Below are positions 8,990-16,400 of a DNA stretch of 64,000 nt, piece after piece. The notes under the pieces are model-generated. The model made no database searches. It saw nothing but the letters and a program-made list of their open reading frames with translations, and was not told where the DNA came from. Where the stretch lies: positions 53,498-117,497 of the forward strand of contig NZ_FRAJ01000010.1 of NCBI RefSeq assembly GCF_900142285.1, in the 5' to 3' direction. The position numbers and the translations under genes are program-made. The stretch's first letter is position 1. Each line of letters opens with the position of its first letter. This stretch comes from Caminicella sporogenes DSM 14501 (GTDB lineage: Bacteria; Bacillota; Clostridia; Peptostreptococcales; Caminicellaceae).

Positions 8990-10255
8990 ATGCTTAATTA
9001 TGATATTGTAATAGTAGGAGGAGGTCCTGCTGGACTTGCAGCAGCTATCGAAGCCAAAAAAAATGGTGTAGATAATATATTAGTAATAGAAAGGGACAGA
9101 GAATTAGGAGGAATTTTACAGCAATGTATTCATAATGGTTTTGGACTTCATATATTTAAGGAAGAATTAACAGGACCTGAATATGCAGAAAGATTTATAA
9201 ATGAATTAAGAGAATTAGGGATTGAATATAAGCTAGATACAATGGTTTTAAATATAAGCAGAAATAAAATAGTTAGTGCAATTAATACTACTGATGGATT
9301 TATGACTATAAAAGCAGGTGCAATTATACTTGCCATGGGATGTAGGGAAAGAACTAGAGGAGCAATAAATATTCCGGGTACTAGACCAGCTGGAATATTT
9401 ACTGCAGGAACTGCACAGCGATTTGTAAATATGGAAGGCTATATGGTAGGCAAAAAAGTGGTAATATTAGGTTCTGGAGATATAGGACTTATAATGGCTA
9501 GGAGAATGACTCTTGAAGGTGCACAGGTGCTTGCAGTAGCTGAACTTATGCCTTATTCAAATGGGCTTACTAGAAATATAGTTCAATGTCTTGATGATTA
9601 CAATATACCTCTTTTACTTAGTCATACAGTGATAGATATTAAAGGTAAAGATAGAGTAGAGGGTGTTGTTATTGCAAAAGTAGATGAAAATAGAAAACCT
9701 ATTCCAGGTACAGAAAAATATTTTGAGTGTGATACATTACTGTTGTCTGTAGGGCTTATTCCAGAAAATGAATTATCTATAAATACAGGTATAGAAATTG
9801 ATTCTGTAACTTCAGGACCTGTTGTCAATGAATCAATGGAAACTAGTATAGAAGGAATATTTGCTTGTGGAAATGTAGTACATGTTCATGATTTGGTAGA
9901 TTTTGTAACTGAAGAAAGTAGAAGAGCTGGTAAAAGTGCAGCTAGATTTGTTAAAAATGAGTTAAAAGATAGTAGTAAAGAATTGAAAACTAAGGCAGGA
10001 AAAGGTATAAGGTATATTGTTCCTCAAAAAGTTAGGATAGATAATATTGATAAAGAGTTAGAAGTTTTTATGAGAGTTGATAATGTATATTCAGATATGA
10101 AGATGAAAGTTAGTATAGATGGAAAAGAAATAAAATGTATAAAGAAAAAACATCTTGCTCCCGGAGAAATGGAGAGAGTAAAAATTAATAAAGAGGATTT
10201 ATTGGCTTTAGAAGGTGAGCAGATAATCATTTCTCTTGAAAAGGAGGGAGCTTAA
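8990..10255 (+). CDS. NAD(P)/FAD-dependent oxidoreductase, GlpB-like partner
   Basis: A 421-aa pyridine-nucleotide-disulfide-type flavoprotein: YDIVIVGGGPAGLAAAI at the N-terminus binds FAD, KKVVILGSGDIGLIMARR near the middle binds NAD(P), and GIFACGNVVHVHDLVD is the second FAD contact. It lacks a redox-active CxxxxC pair in the usual position. Together with the GlpA-like protein and DUF1667 it probably moves electrons from glycerol 3-phosphate to NAD or another carrier. Start chosen at ATG 8990 after AAGGGGG; an ATG at 8969 overlaps the upstream stop and has no ribosome site. Confidence 0.85.
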   Translation: MLNYDIVIVGGGPAGLAAAIEAKKNGVDNILVIERDRELGGILQQCIHNGFGLHIFKEELTGPEYAERFINELRELGIEYKLDTMVLNISRNKIVSAINTTDGFMTIKAGAIILAMGCRERTRGAINIPGTRPAGIFTAGTAQRFVNMEGYMVGKKVVILGSGDIGLIMARRMTLEGAQVLAVAELMPYSNGLTRNIVQCLDDYNIPLLLSHTVIDIKGKDRVEGVVIAKVDENRKPIPGTEKYFECDTLLLSVGLIPENELSINTGIEIDSVTSGPVVNESMETSIEGIFACGNVVHVHDLVDFVTEESRRAGKSAARFVKNELKDSSKELKTKAGKGIRYIVPQKVRIDNIDKELEVFMRVDNVYSDMKMKVSIDGKEIKCIKKKHLAPGEMERVKINKEDLLALEGEQIIISLEKEGA

Positions 10256-10624
10256 ATGGATAAAAAAGAAATGGTTTGTATTGTATGTCCTTTAGGATGT
10301 AGATTGACTGTTACAAAAAATGATGATGAATATACAGTTACTGGTAATAAATGTAATAGAGGAAAGGAATATGCTATTAAAGAGATGACTAATCCAACGA
10401 GAGTTCTTACAACTACAGTAAGAATTAAAGATGGATTATTAAATAGAATACCTGTAAAGACAAATAAACCTGTTCCAAAAGATAAAATATTTGAGTGTAT
10501 GCAGATTATAAATTCGATTGAAGTTCAAGCACCTATAAAAATGGGAGAAATTATTATAAAAGATATTTTAGGAACTGGTGCAGATATAGTAGCATCAAGA
10601 AGTATGATAAAACAAATTGGCTAA
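10256..10624 (+). CDS. DUF1667 domain-containing protein
   Basis: A 122-aa soluble protein with CIVCPLGCRL at the N-terminus and a further Cys in GNKCNRGKEYA, a four-cysteine arrangement resembling the N-terminal cluster motif of molybdopterin oxidoreductases; it probably binds iron-sulfur. DUF1667 proteins regularly follow the two flavoproteins above in clostridia and are thought to be the third subunit of the glycerol-3-phosphate dehydrogenase complex. The ATG follows the upstream stop directly, with GGAGGGAG inside the upstream coding end, suggesting translational coupling. A terminator follows at once. Confidence 0.85.
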   Translation: MDKKEMVCIVCPLGCRLTVTKNDDEYTVTGNKCNRGKEYAIKEMTNPTRVLTTTVRIKDGLLNRIPVKTNKPVPKDKIFECMQIINSIEVQAPIKMGEIIIKDILGTGADIVASRSMIKQIG

Positions 10625-10625
10625 A

Positions 10626-10647
10626 GGCGTCTAATGACGCTTTTTTT
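10626..10647 (+). terminator. Intrinsic terminator of the glpA-like operon
   Basis: GCGTC-TAAT-GACGC followed by seven T. Confidence 0.88.
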
Positions 10648-10660
10648 GCTGTATAAGAGC

Positions 10661-10741
10661 AGAAAATTAAGAATTAAGAGTTAAGAATTAAAAATTAAGA
10701 ATTATAAAAAGCACTAGAGATTTGATTTGGAAACTTGGAAC
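10661..10741. repeat. Intergenic A-rich repeat, copy 2
   Basis: Tandem AATTAAGA/ATTAAAAATTA units are followed by a TAGAGATTTG...AAACTTGGAAC tail (10715-10741). The tail recurs at 33825-33851 and, more diverged, at 55974-56008. No ORF or terminal inverted repeat is seen, so it is a non-coding dispersed repeat rather than an insertion sequence. Confidence 0.6.
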
Positions 10742-10789
10742 TATTAGGCTAAAAAGGCATTAAAAAGAGATTTATTTTTAGATAAATTA

Positions 10790-10852
10790 TTGACAAACAA
10801 ATAAGAAAGAAATATAATGATGATGGAAATATATTAGAAAATCATAATATAT
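10790..10852 (+). promoter_or_regulatory. Promoter and candidate ArsR operator
   Basis: TTGACA (10790-10795) and TATAAT (10813-10818) are exactly 17 bp apart. Downstream, ATATATTA (10829-10836) and TAATATAT (10845-10852) form an 8-bp inverted repeat with an 8-bp spacer over the likely transcription start, suited to autorepression by the ArsR product. Confidence 0.65.
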
Positions 10853-10882
10853 TAATATTATAAAGAAAGGGTGGATGATTTA

Positions 10883-11194
10883 TTGAATTTATTAAATATG
10901 GAAGTAGAGGTTTTAAAGGCTTTAGCTCACCCAACAAGACTTCAAATAGTAAAAAAATTATCTAAGGGAACATTGTGTGTTTGTGAATTAAATCAAGATA
11001 TAGAATTAAGTCAGTCAAATCTTTCTCAACACTTAAAAATACTTAGAGATGCAAATATACTTATTCAGGAAAGAGATGGAACTAGAATTAATTACAGTAT
11101 AAAAGATAAAGAGATATTAGAAATTGTAAAAATAGTTGAAAAGTTGGTTCAAGAAGAAATAAAAAGGATTGCCAGTCAATTAGGAGGAATATAA
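10883..11194 (+). CDS. ArsR/SmtB-family metalloregulator
   Basis: A winged-helix repressor of about 103 aa. The ALAHPTRLQIVKKL start and the recognition helix LSQSNLSQHLKIL are typical. The CVC pair in TLCVCEL (Cys32 and Cys34) matches the ArsR metal-sensing motif for As(III)/Sb(III)-type thiophilic ligands. I place the start at TTG 10883, with AAGGGTGG as ribosome site; GTG 10871 is in frame but abuts its own ribosome site. It is one base before the permease gene, so the ligand is probably the permease substrate. Arsenic is the natural guess but is not proven. Confidence 0.85.
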   Translation: MNLLNMEVEVLKALAHPTRLQIVKKLSKGTLCVCELNQDIELSQSNLSQHLKILRDANILIQERDGTRINYSIKDKEILEIVKIVEKLVQEEIKRIASQLGGI

Positions 11195-11195
11195 A

Positions 11196-12191
11196 ATGCT
11201 TAGCTGGATTAATAATATTTTAAAATTTACATGGCTTTACAAATTGATTGAAAGACTTGTAGAAAATGTGTTCAAAGTACCTATGTCTACAAGACTTGGT
11301 TCGAGCATACACTTTTTTATTTATGATACAATAAAAATAATTATTTTATTAGCTATAATGATTTTTACTATTTCATATATCAGAAGTTATTTTCCACCGG
11401 AAAGAACTAAAAAAATATTGAGTAAATTCAAGGGAATAACAGGAAATATTATGGCATCTCTTCTAGGTATAGTGACACCTTTTTGTTCATGTTCATCAGT
11501 TCCAATTTTTATAGGATTTGTTGAAGCAGGAGTTCCTTTAGGTCTTACATTTTCATTTTTAATTACATCACCTATTGTAAATGAGGCTGCTTTTGCTATT
11601 CTTTTGGCATCTTTTGGCTGGAAGATAGCAATTGTATATGTTATAACAGGTGTTGTTGTAGGAGTTATAGGAGGATTAATAATTGGAAGGCTTAATATGG
11701 AAAAGGAAGTAGAAGAATATGTATATCAAATACAGATGGGAGAAACAGAAATAGAAAAGTTAACAACAAAACAAAGAGTTAGATTTGCCATTGATAACGT
11801 TAGAGATATAGTGAAAAGAATATGGTTATTTTTGATGATAGGTATAGGAATAGGTGCAGTTATTCATGGATGGGCACCAGCACCAGTTCTTGCTAAATAT
11901 GCTGGACCAAACAATCCATTTGCAGTATTAGTAGCAGTTGTAATAGGTATACCGCTATATTCAAATGCGTTGGGAACAATACCTATAGCAGAAGCGTTAA
12001 TTAATAAAGGCGTTGGAATAGGTACAGCTTTGTCATTTATGATGGCTACAACTGCACTGTCATTGCCAGAAGTAATATTACTAAGAAAAGTTATTAAACC
12101 TAAACTTATAGCTGCTTTTATAATAATTACAGGTATAGGTATTATTTTAGTTGGATATTTATTTAATGGGATTGCCCATTTATTAATATAA
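11196..12191 (+). CDS. Permease of the ArsP/DUF318 (UPF0718) family
   Basis: A 331-aa integral membrane protein with about eight to ten hydrophobic helices. The core motif PFCSCSSVPIFIGFVEAG (Cys97 and Cys99) and SPIVNEAA are hallmarks of the permease family that includes ArsP, an exporter of trivalent organoarsenicals. A soluble loop lies around residues 165-205. It sits between an ArsR regulator with a CVC site and a thioredoxin-like protein, the usual three-gene arrangement for this family. The transported species may be a metalloid or a sulfur compound. Confidence 0.85.
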   Translation: MLSWINNILKFTWLYKLIERLVENVFKVPMSTRLGSSIHFFIYDTIKIIILLAIMIFTISYIRSYFPPERTKKILSKFKGITGNIMASLLGIVTPFCSCSSVPIFIGFVEAGVPLGLTFSFLITSPIVNEAAFAILLASFGWKIAIVYVITGVVVGVIGGLIIGRLNMEKEVEEYVYQIQMGETEIEKLTTKQRVRFAIDNVRDIVKRIWLFLMIGIGIGAVIHGWAPAPVLAKYAGPNNPFAVLVAVVIGIPLYSNALGTIPIAEALINKGVGIGTALSFMMATTALSLPEVILLRKVIKPKLIAAFIIITGIGIILVGYLFNGIAHLLI

Positions 12192-12213
12192 AAATATTTA
12201 AGGAGGAATTAAA

Positions 12214-12444
12214 ATGGTTATAAAAGTATTAGGTTCAGGATGTGCAAATTGTAAAAAACTTGAGGAAAATGCTAAAAAAGCAGTAGAAGAATTAGGTATT
12301 GATGCTACTATTGAGAAGGTAGAAGATTTTGCTGAAATAATGAAATATGGAGTAATGAAGACTCCGGCTCTTGTAGTAGATGAAAAGGTAGTAATAAAGG
12401 GAAGAGTTGCAAAAACTGATGAAATAAAAGATATATTAAAATAA
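12214..12444 (+). CDS. Thioredoxin-like small redox protein (MTH895/TM0996 type)
   Basis: A 76-aa thioredoxin-fold protein with the active site CANC (Cys10-Cys13) in LGSGCANCKKLE and the cis-proline context MKTPALVVDEK. It belongs to the small glutaredoxin/thioredoxin-like group often encoded next to DUF318 permeases. It probably keeps the permease cysteines or its substrate reduced. It lies 22 nt after the permease gene with an AAGGAGG ribosome site, and a terminator follows. Confidence 0.88.
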   Translation: MVIKVLGSGCANCKKLEENAKKAVEELGIDATIEKVEDFAEIMKYGVMKTPALVVDEKVVIKGRVAKTDEIKDILK

Positions 12445-12463
12445 GAAATACTATTTTTATAGT

Positions 12464-12494
12464 AAAAAAACAGCAGTATTTGCTGTTTTTTTTT
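12464..12494 (+). terminator. Terminator overlapping the marR-type promoter
   Basis: ACAGCA-GTATT-TGCTGT flanked by A7 and T9. The right arm also provides the TTGCTG (12480-12485) of a promoter with TATAAT at 12503-12508, spacing 17, for the next gene. Terminator and promoter are therefore fused. Confidence 0.8.
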
Positions 12495-12539
12495 CTTTAT
12501 GCTATAATTAATTGAAAACTATTATCAGTAGGTGGTTTT

Positions 12540-12974
12540 ATGGCCAATTATTATAAAGAGATAAATAAAATGATTGAAAAAATAATACATAATATTATAG
12601 TTTTAGATAAAAGAGGTTTTAAGTTAGGTTTAAAGGGGGAAGTTTTATCTTTTCTCGATATATATATAATTAAAATTATTGGGCAAAATAGCATGATGTC
12701 TATATATAATTTAGTTAATAAAACAGGGGTAGATAGAGGAATAATAGCATCTGTAGTGAATAAAATGGTAGCAGGAGGGTATTTTAAAAAGGAAAAATCA
12801 AAAGATGATAAAAGAGTTTATATGGTAATGCTTACTGAAGAAGGTAAAAAAGTATATGATAAAATTATTGATAATCAAAATAATTTATTGGAATTTATAC
12901 TTAGTGATATAACACTTAATGAAGAAAAGGCATTACTAAAGTTTTTAAGTAAGGTCAATCAAAAGACGATATAA
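12540..12974 (+). CDS. MarR-family transcriptional regulator
   Basis: A 144-aa winged-helix protein. NLVNKTGVDRGIIASVVNKMVAGGYFKKEKSKDDKRVYMVMLTEEGKKVYDK carries the MarR recognition helix and the DKR wing. Regulators of this kind respond to phenolics, antibiotics or oxidants, but no ligand can be read from the sequence. It is monocistronic, with an AGGTGG ribosome site and a promoter built into the preceding terminator. It converges with the ferredoxin gene, so its target is not evident from context. Confidence 0.88.
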   Translation: MANYYKEINKMIEKIIHNIIVLDKRGFKLGLKGEVLSFLDIYIIKIIGQNSMMSIYNLVNKTGVDRGIIASVVNKMVAGGYFKKEKSKDDKRVYMVMLTEEGKKVYDKIIDNQNNLLEFILSDITLNEEKALLKFLSKVNQKTI

Positions 12975-12986
12975 AAAACTTAAATG

Positions 12987-13015
12987 AAAAAGGTTAAGCC
13001 TAAGCTTAACCTTTT
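12987..13015. terminator. Bidirectional terminator between marR-type gene and ferredoxin
   Basis: AAAAAGGTTAAGC-CTA-AGCTTAACCTTTTT is an almost perfect palindrome with A and T runs on both sides, serving both convergent genes. Confidence 0.88.
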
Positions 13016-13034
13016 TAAGCTTTATGTATATATA

Positions 13035-13220
<186 letters not shown>

Positions 13221-13258
13221 TTAATTAATGATTAAAAATTAATTTTGCTACTGATAGC

Positions 13259-13288
13259 ATTATACAGTATAATTAATACAGCAAACAA
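13259..13288 (-). promoter_or_regulatory. Ferredoxin promoter (minus strand)
   Basis: On the minus strand TTGTTT (13283-13288) and TATAAT (13259-13264) are 18 bp apart, about 55 bp upstream of the ferredoxin start. Confidence 0.6.
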
Positions 13289-13324
13289 TAAACCTATTTA
13301 AAAAAATCAAAAAAAAATCTAAAA

Positions 13325-13343
13325 TATAATGATTATCATTGTA
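13325..13343. promoter_or_regulatory. Candidate Fur box
   Basis: The 19-bp sequence TATAATGATTATCATTGTA matches the Fur consensus GATAATGATAATCATTATC at 15 of 19 positions, with the central dyad AATGAT/ATCATT intact. It lies between the divergent ferredoxin gene and the P-loop/Asp23 gene and could control either. Confidence 0.55.
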
Positions 13344-13436
13344 TTTATATATATATTGTATAGGAGTTGTTAGAGTATAGAAATAGTAATCGATGAAATA
13401 ATTTATTAGATAATTTGTTGGAGGTAATAGTGATAT

Positions 13437-14246
13437 ATGAAAGTAATAGCTCTTGTAGGAAAAAGTGGAACGGGGAAAAGTTATAAAGCTTTATCTTTAG
13501 CTCATGAAAAGGATATAGAATATATTATAGATGATGGTTTGTTAATTAGGGAAAATAAAATAATAGCTGGCAAGTCAGCTAAAAGAGAATTAACTAAAAT
13601 ATCAGCTGTAAAACGAGCACTTTTTTTAAATGAGGAACATAGAAAATCAGTAATAGATGCTATAGAGAGAGAAAAACCTAAGAGTATATTAATACTTGGA
13701 ACTTCTGAAAAAATGGTTAGAAATATATCAGAAAATCTTGGAATTAATTATATAGACGAAATAGTTTATATTCATGATATATCTACTGAAGAAGAAATAA
13801 AATTAGCTCAAATATCTAGAAATAAAGAAGGAAAACATGTTATACCTGTTCCGACTTTTGAATTAAAAAAACATTTTTCTGGATACTTTTTAAATCCTTT
13901 GAGGATTTTTAGAAGAAAAAAGGATAATACTTTGCAGGTATCGGAAAAGTCTGTAGTTAGACCGACTTATAGTTACAGGGGGAAATATGTAATATCTGAT
14001 AAAGCAATTATACAGATAATAAAATTTGTAGGACAAAATACAGAAGGTTTTTATAAATTTACTAAAATATATATAAAAAATTATCCACATGGAATAGTTG
14101 TAGACATAGATGTAATTTTAAGTTATGGAAATGTAGTGACAACTGTTATTAAGAATTTACAAAAGCATATAAAAAGAGAAATAGAAAATATGACATCTAT
14201 AAATGTATTGGCAATAAATGTATGTGTAAGAAGTTTAAAAATATAA
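13437..14246 (+). CDS. P-loop domain fused to Asp23/Gls24-like domain
   Basis: A 269-aa protein with two parts. Residues 1 to about 150 form a nucleotide-binding domain with Walker A GKSGTGKS (8-15) and a possible Walker B strand (KSILILGTS). Residues from about 180 on resemble the Asp23/Gls24 alkaline-shock family (GKYVISDKAIIQIIKFVGQ, then alternating strands to the end). I recall similar fusions in clostridia, with unknown role; an envelope or stress-linked ATPase or kinase is one guess. The only in-frame ATG follows GGAGG at a rather long 12-nt spacing. A Fur-box-like site is about 95 bp upstream. Confidence 0.7.
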   Translation: MKVIALVGKSGTGKSYKALSLAHEKDIEYIIDDGLLIRENKIIAGKSAKRELTKISAVKRALFLNEEHRKSVIDAIEREKPKSILILGTSEKMVRNISENLGINYIDEIVYIHDISTEEEIKLAQISRNKEGKHVIPVPTFELKKHFSGYFLNPLRIFRRKKDNTLQVSEKSVVRPTYSYRGKYVISDKAIIQIIKFVGQNTEGFYKFTKIYIKNYPHGIVVDIDVILSYGNVVTTVIKNLQKHIKREIENMTSINVLAINVCVRSLKI

Positions 14247-14259
14247 TATTGATAAAATG

Positions 14260-14288
14260 TTTACAAATATGTATATGTATGTTATAAT
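14260..14288 (+). promoter_or_regulatory. gdhA promoter
   Basis: TTTACA (14260-14265) and TATAAT (14283-14288) are 17 bp apart. Transcription would start near 14295, right at the base of the structured leader. Confidence 0.75.
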
Positions 14289-14296
14289 GCAGTTGT

Positions 14297-14384
14297 GAAG
14301 GGGGAAAGGAAATTTTTAAGTAAGCTCAAGGAAAACGTTTTACCTTGTGTTTTCCCGTAATTTCCAATTAAATACTGTCCCTTT
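14297..14384 (+). ncRNA. Structured 5' leader of gdhA, unassigned class
   Basis: Three nested perfect or near-perfect pairings can be drawn: GAAGGG (14297-14302) with CCCTTT (14379-14384), GGAAATT (14308-14314) with AATTTCC (14359-14365), and GGAAAAC (14330-14336) with GTTTTCC (14349-14355). The innermost stem overlaps an AAAACGTTTT core that may instead be a protein site. No clear terminator lies between this and the gdhA ribosome site. I do not recognise a known riboswitch class. Confidence 0.5.
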
Positions 14385-14512
14385 GAAGTAAATTTTTTTA
14401 TTTGAATTATTATTTGATTATTTATTGAATTTATTCTTTTGTCATGTTTTTGGTGGCAAAAGAAAGAAAATAAAAATTAATTTTTATTAGCAAAACAAGG
14501 GGGTTTCTTCCA

Positions 14513-15880
14513 ATGGCAGGTCAAAATCTAAATGCAAAAGAGTATATTAAAGAAGTAATTGAGAAAGTTAAAGCTAGAAATGCTAGCGAACCTGAGTTTA
14601 TTCAAGCAGTTGAGGAAGTACTAGTTTCTTTAGAGCCGGTTTTAGAAAAGCATCCAGAGTATATAGAAGCTAATTTATTAGAGAGAATTACTGAGCCTGA
14701 AAGACAAATAATATTCAGAGTTCCTTGGGTAGATGATAGTGGTAAGGTTCAAGTAAATAGAGGTTTTAGAGTTCAGTTTAATGGAGCTATAGGACCATAC
14801 AAAGGAGGTTTAAGATTTCATCCTTCCGTATATATTGGAATTATCAAGTTTTTAGGATTTGAACAAATTTTTAAAAATTCATTGACTGGTCTTCCAATAG
14901 GTGGAGGTAAAGGTGGTTCCGATTTTGACCCAAGAGGAAAATCAGATGCTGAAATTATGAGATTTTGTCAAAGTTTTATGACTGAACTTTATAGACACAT
15001 TGGACCAGATGTTGATGTTCCAGCTGGAGATATTGGAGTTGGTGGTAGAGAAATTGGATACCTTTATGGACAATATAGAAGAATTAGAGGAGCTTTTGAA
15101 AACGGGGTTCTTACTGGTAAAGGTTTAGCATATGGTGGTAGTTTAATTAGACCTGAAGCTACTGGTTTTGGTGTAACTTATTTTGCTCAAGAAATGTTAA
15201 AGCATGAAGGAGAAACTTTTGAAGGTAAGACTGTTGCTATATCAGGATATGGTAATGTTGCTTGGGGAGTATGTCAAAAAGTTGCTGAATTAGGGGGTAA
15301 AGTAGTTACTCTTTCAGGCCCAGATGGATATATTTATGACCCAGATGGAGTAACTGGAGAAAAGATAGACTATTTAGTTGAAATGTTAAAAGAAAATAAA
15401 GGTGCTAGAGTTAAGGATTATGCAGACAAGTACGGTGTAGAGTTTTTCCCAGGAGAAAAACCATGGGGAGTAAAAGTTGATATAATAATGCCATGTGCTA
15501 TACAAAATGATATTACTTTGGAACATGCTAAGAAAATTGTTGCTAATGGTATTAAGTTTGTAGTTGAAGGTGCAAATATGCCATGTACAAATGAAGCAAT
15601 TGAGTACTTCCAAAAGAACGGAGTGTTGGTAGGACCTGCTAAAGCTGCTAATGCCGGTGGAGTTGCTACTTCAGCTCTTGAAATGTCACAGAATAGTATG
15701 AGAATGTCTTGGACTAGAGAAGAAGTAGATAAGAAGCTTCATGAAATAATGGTTAACATTCATAATAATGCTATGAAAGCAGCTGAAGAATATGGATTCG
15801 GATATAATTTAGTTGCTGGTGCGAATATAGCTGGATTTTTAAAAGTTGCTGAGGCTATGCATGCACAAGGAAATTACTAA
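14513..15880 (+). CDS. gdhA: Glutamate dehydrogenase, NADP-type family
   Basis: Interconverts glutamate and 2-oxoglutarate plus ammonia. The 455-aa length and N-terminal extension fit the hexameric 450-residue class (often NADP-specific). Conserved pieces are GPYKGGLRFHPSV (substrate-binding Lys), PIGGGKGGSDFDPRGKSD (catalytic Lys), the dinucleotide loop SGYGNVAWG, and NAGGVATSALEMSQN. Coenzyme specificity cannot be decided by eye. The ATG follows CAAGGGGG. A long leader of about 220 nt carries a structured element and a cre-like core, and a strong terminator follows, so the gene is monocistronic. Confidence 0.96.
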   Translation: MAGQNLNAKEYIKEVIEKVKARNASEPEFIQAVEEVLVSLEPVLEKHPEYIEANLLERITEPERQIIFRVPWVDDSGKVQVNRGFRVQFNGAIGPYKGGLRFHPSVYIGIIKFLGFEQIFKNSLTGLPIGGGKGGSDFDPRGKSDAEIMRFCQSFMTELYRHIGPDVDVPAGDIGVGGREIGYLYGQYRRIRGAFENGVLTGKGLAYGGSLIRPEATGFGVTYFAQEMLKHEGETFEGKTVAISGYGNVAWGVCQKVAELGGKVVTLSGPDGYIYDPDGVTGEKIDYLVEMLKENKGARVKDYADKYGVEFFPGEKPWGVKVDIIMPCAIQNDITLEHAKKIVANGIKFVVEGANMPCTNEAIEYFQKNGVLVGPAKAANAGGVATSALEMSQNSMRMSWTREEVDKKLHEIMVNIHNNAMKAAEEYGFGYNLVAGANIAGFLKVAEAMHAQGNY

Positions 15881-15918
15881 AATTGTATAAAATAGATGTA
15901 TAAACTTGTTTAATGAAG

Positions 15919-15957
15919 GAGAACCTACAAAAATAATTTATAGTAGGTTCTCTTTTA
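15919..15957 (+). terminator. gdhA terminator
   Basis: GAGAACCTAC and GTAGGTTCTC pair across a 14-nt loop and are followed by TTTT. Confidence 0.88.
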
Positions 15958-16013
15958 GTAGCAGGAGTTTTTTTAGATATGTAGAATAGATTTAAATATA
16001 TAAGTCAATATAA

Positions 16014-16174
16014 AAATTATAGGTGCCCATTTTAGGGAGAATAGGGAATGGAGTGGAAATCTCCAGCGGACCCGCCACTGTAAAGGGGAGCCTTTAAACA
16101 CTATGCCACTGGATATTAATCTGGGAAGGCGTTTGAAGGTGTTGAACCTGAGCCAGGAGACCTGCCTATAATTT
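16014..16174 (+). ncRNA. Cobalamin (AdoCbl) riboswitch
   Basis: All core blocks of the B12 aptamer are visible in order: GAATAGGGAA (16039-16048), GTGGAAATCTCCAGCGGACC, CCGCCACTGTAA, GCCACTGG, GGGAAGGCG, and the B12 box GAACCTGAGCCAGGAGACC. The P1 arms AAATTATAGG and CCTATAATTT close the element. It precedes cobT and would reduce its expression when cobalamin is plentiful. Confidence 0.96.
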
Positions 16175-16194
16175 ATTGACTCATGAATGATGGT

Positions 16195-16243
16195 AAAGTT
16201 CATGGTTTGTTTGTCATGCACAAATAAACTATGAACTTTTTTT
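16195..16243 (+). terminator. Riboswitch expression-platform terminator
   Basis: AAAGTTCAT (16195-16203) pairs with ATGAACTTT (16231-16239), followed by a run of seven T. It lies just after the aptamer, giving transcriptional control of cobT. Confidence 0.85.
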
Positions 16244-16400
16244 GCATAAAAATAAAAGTTTAAAAAGCAAAATCAAGTTAGTTTAGTAATTAAAAATTAT
16301 AAAAATTTTATAAAATTGACATTAAAAATTAAAGGATAGAATTTTAATGTTATTATATAAGCTAAAAAATAAATTTTAAAATATAGAGGGAGGAATAATT

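Noticed and set aside
10661..10741. Possible CRISPR array
   Set aside because: The units are short, AT-rich, irregular and adjacent with no unique spacers, and no cas genes are present.
15973..16221. Open frame of 82 codons on the minus strand
   Set aside because: It lies across the cobalamin riboswitch and its terminator, whose conserved blocks explain the sequence.
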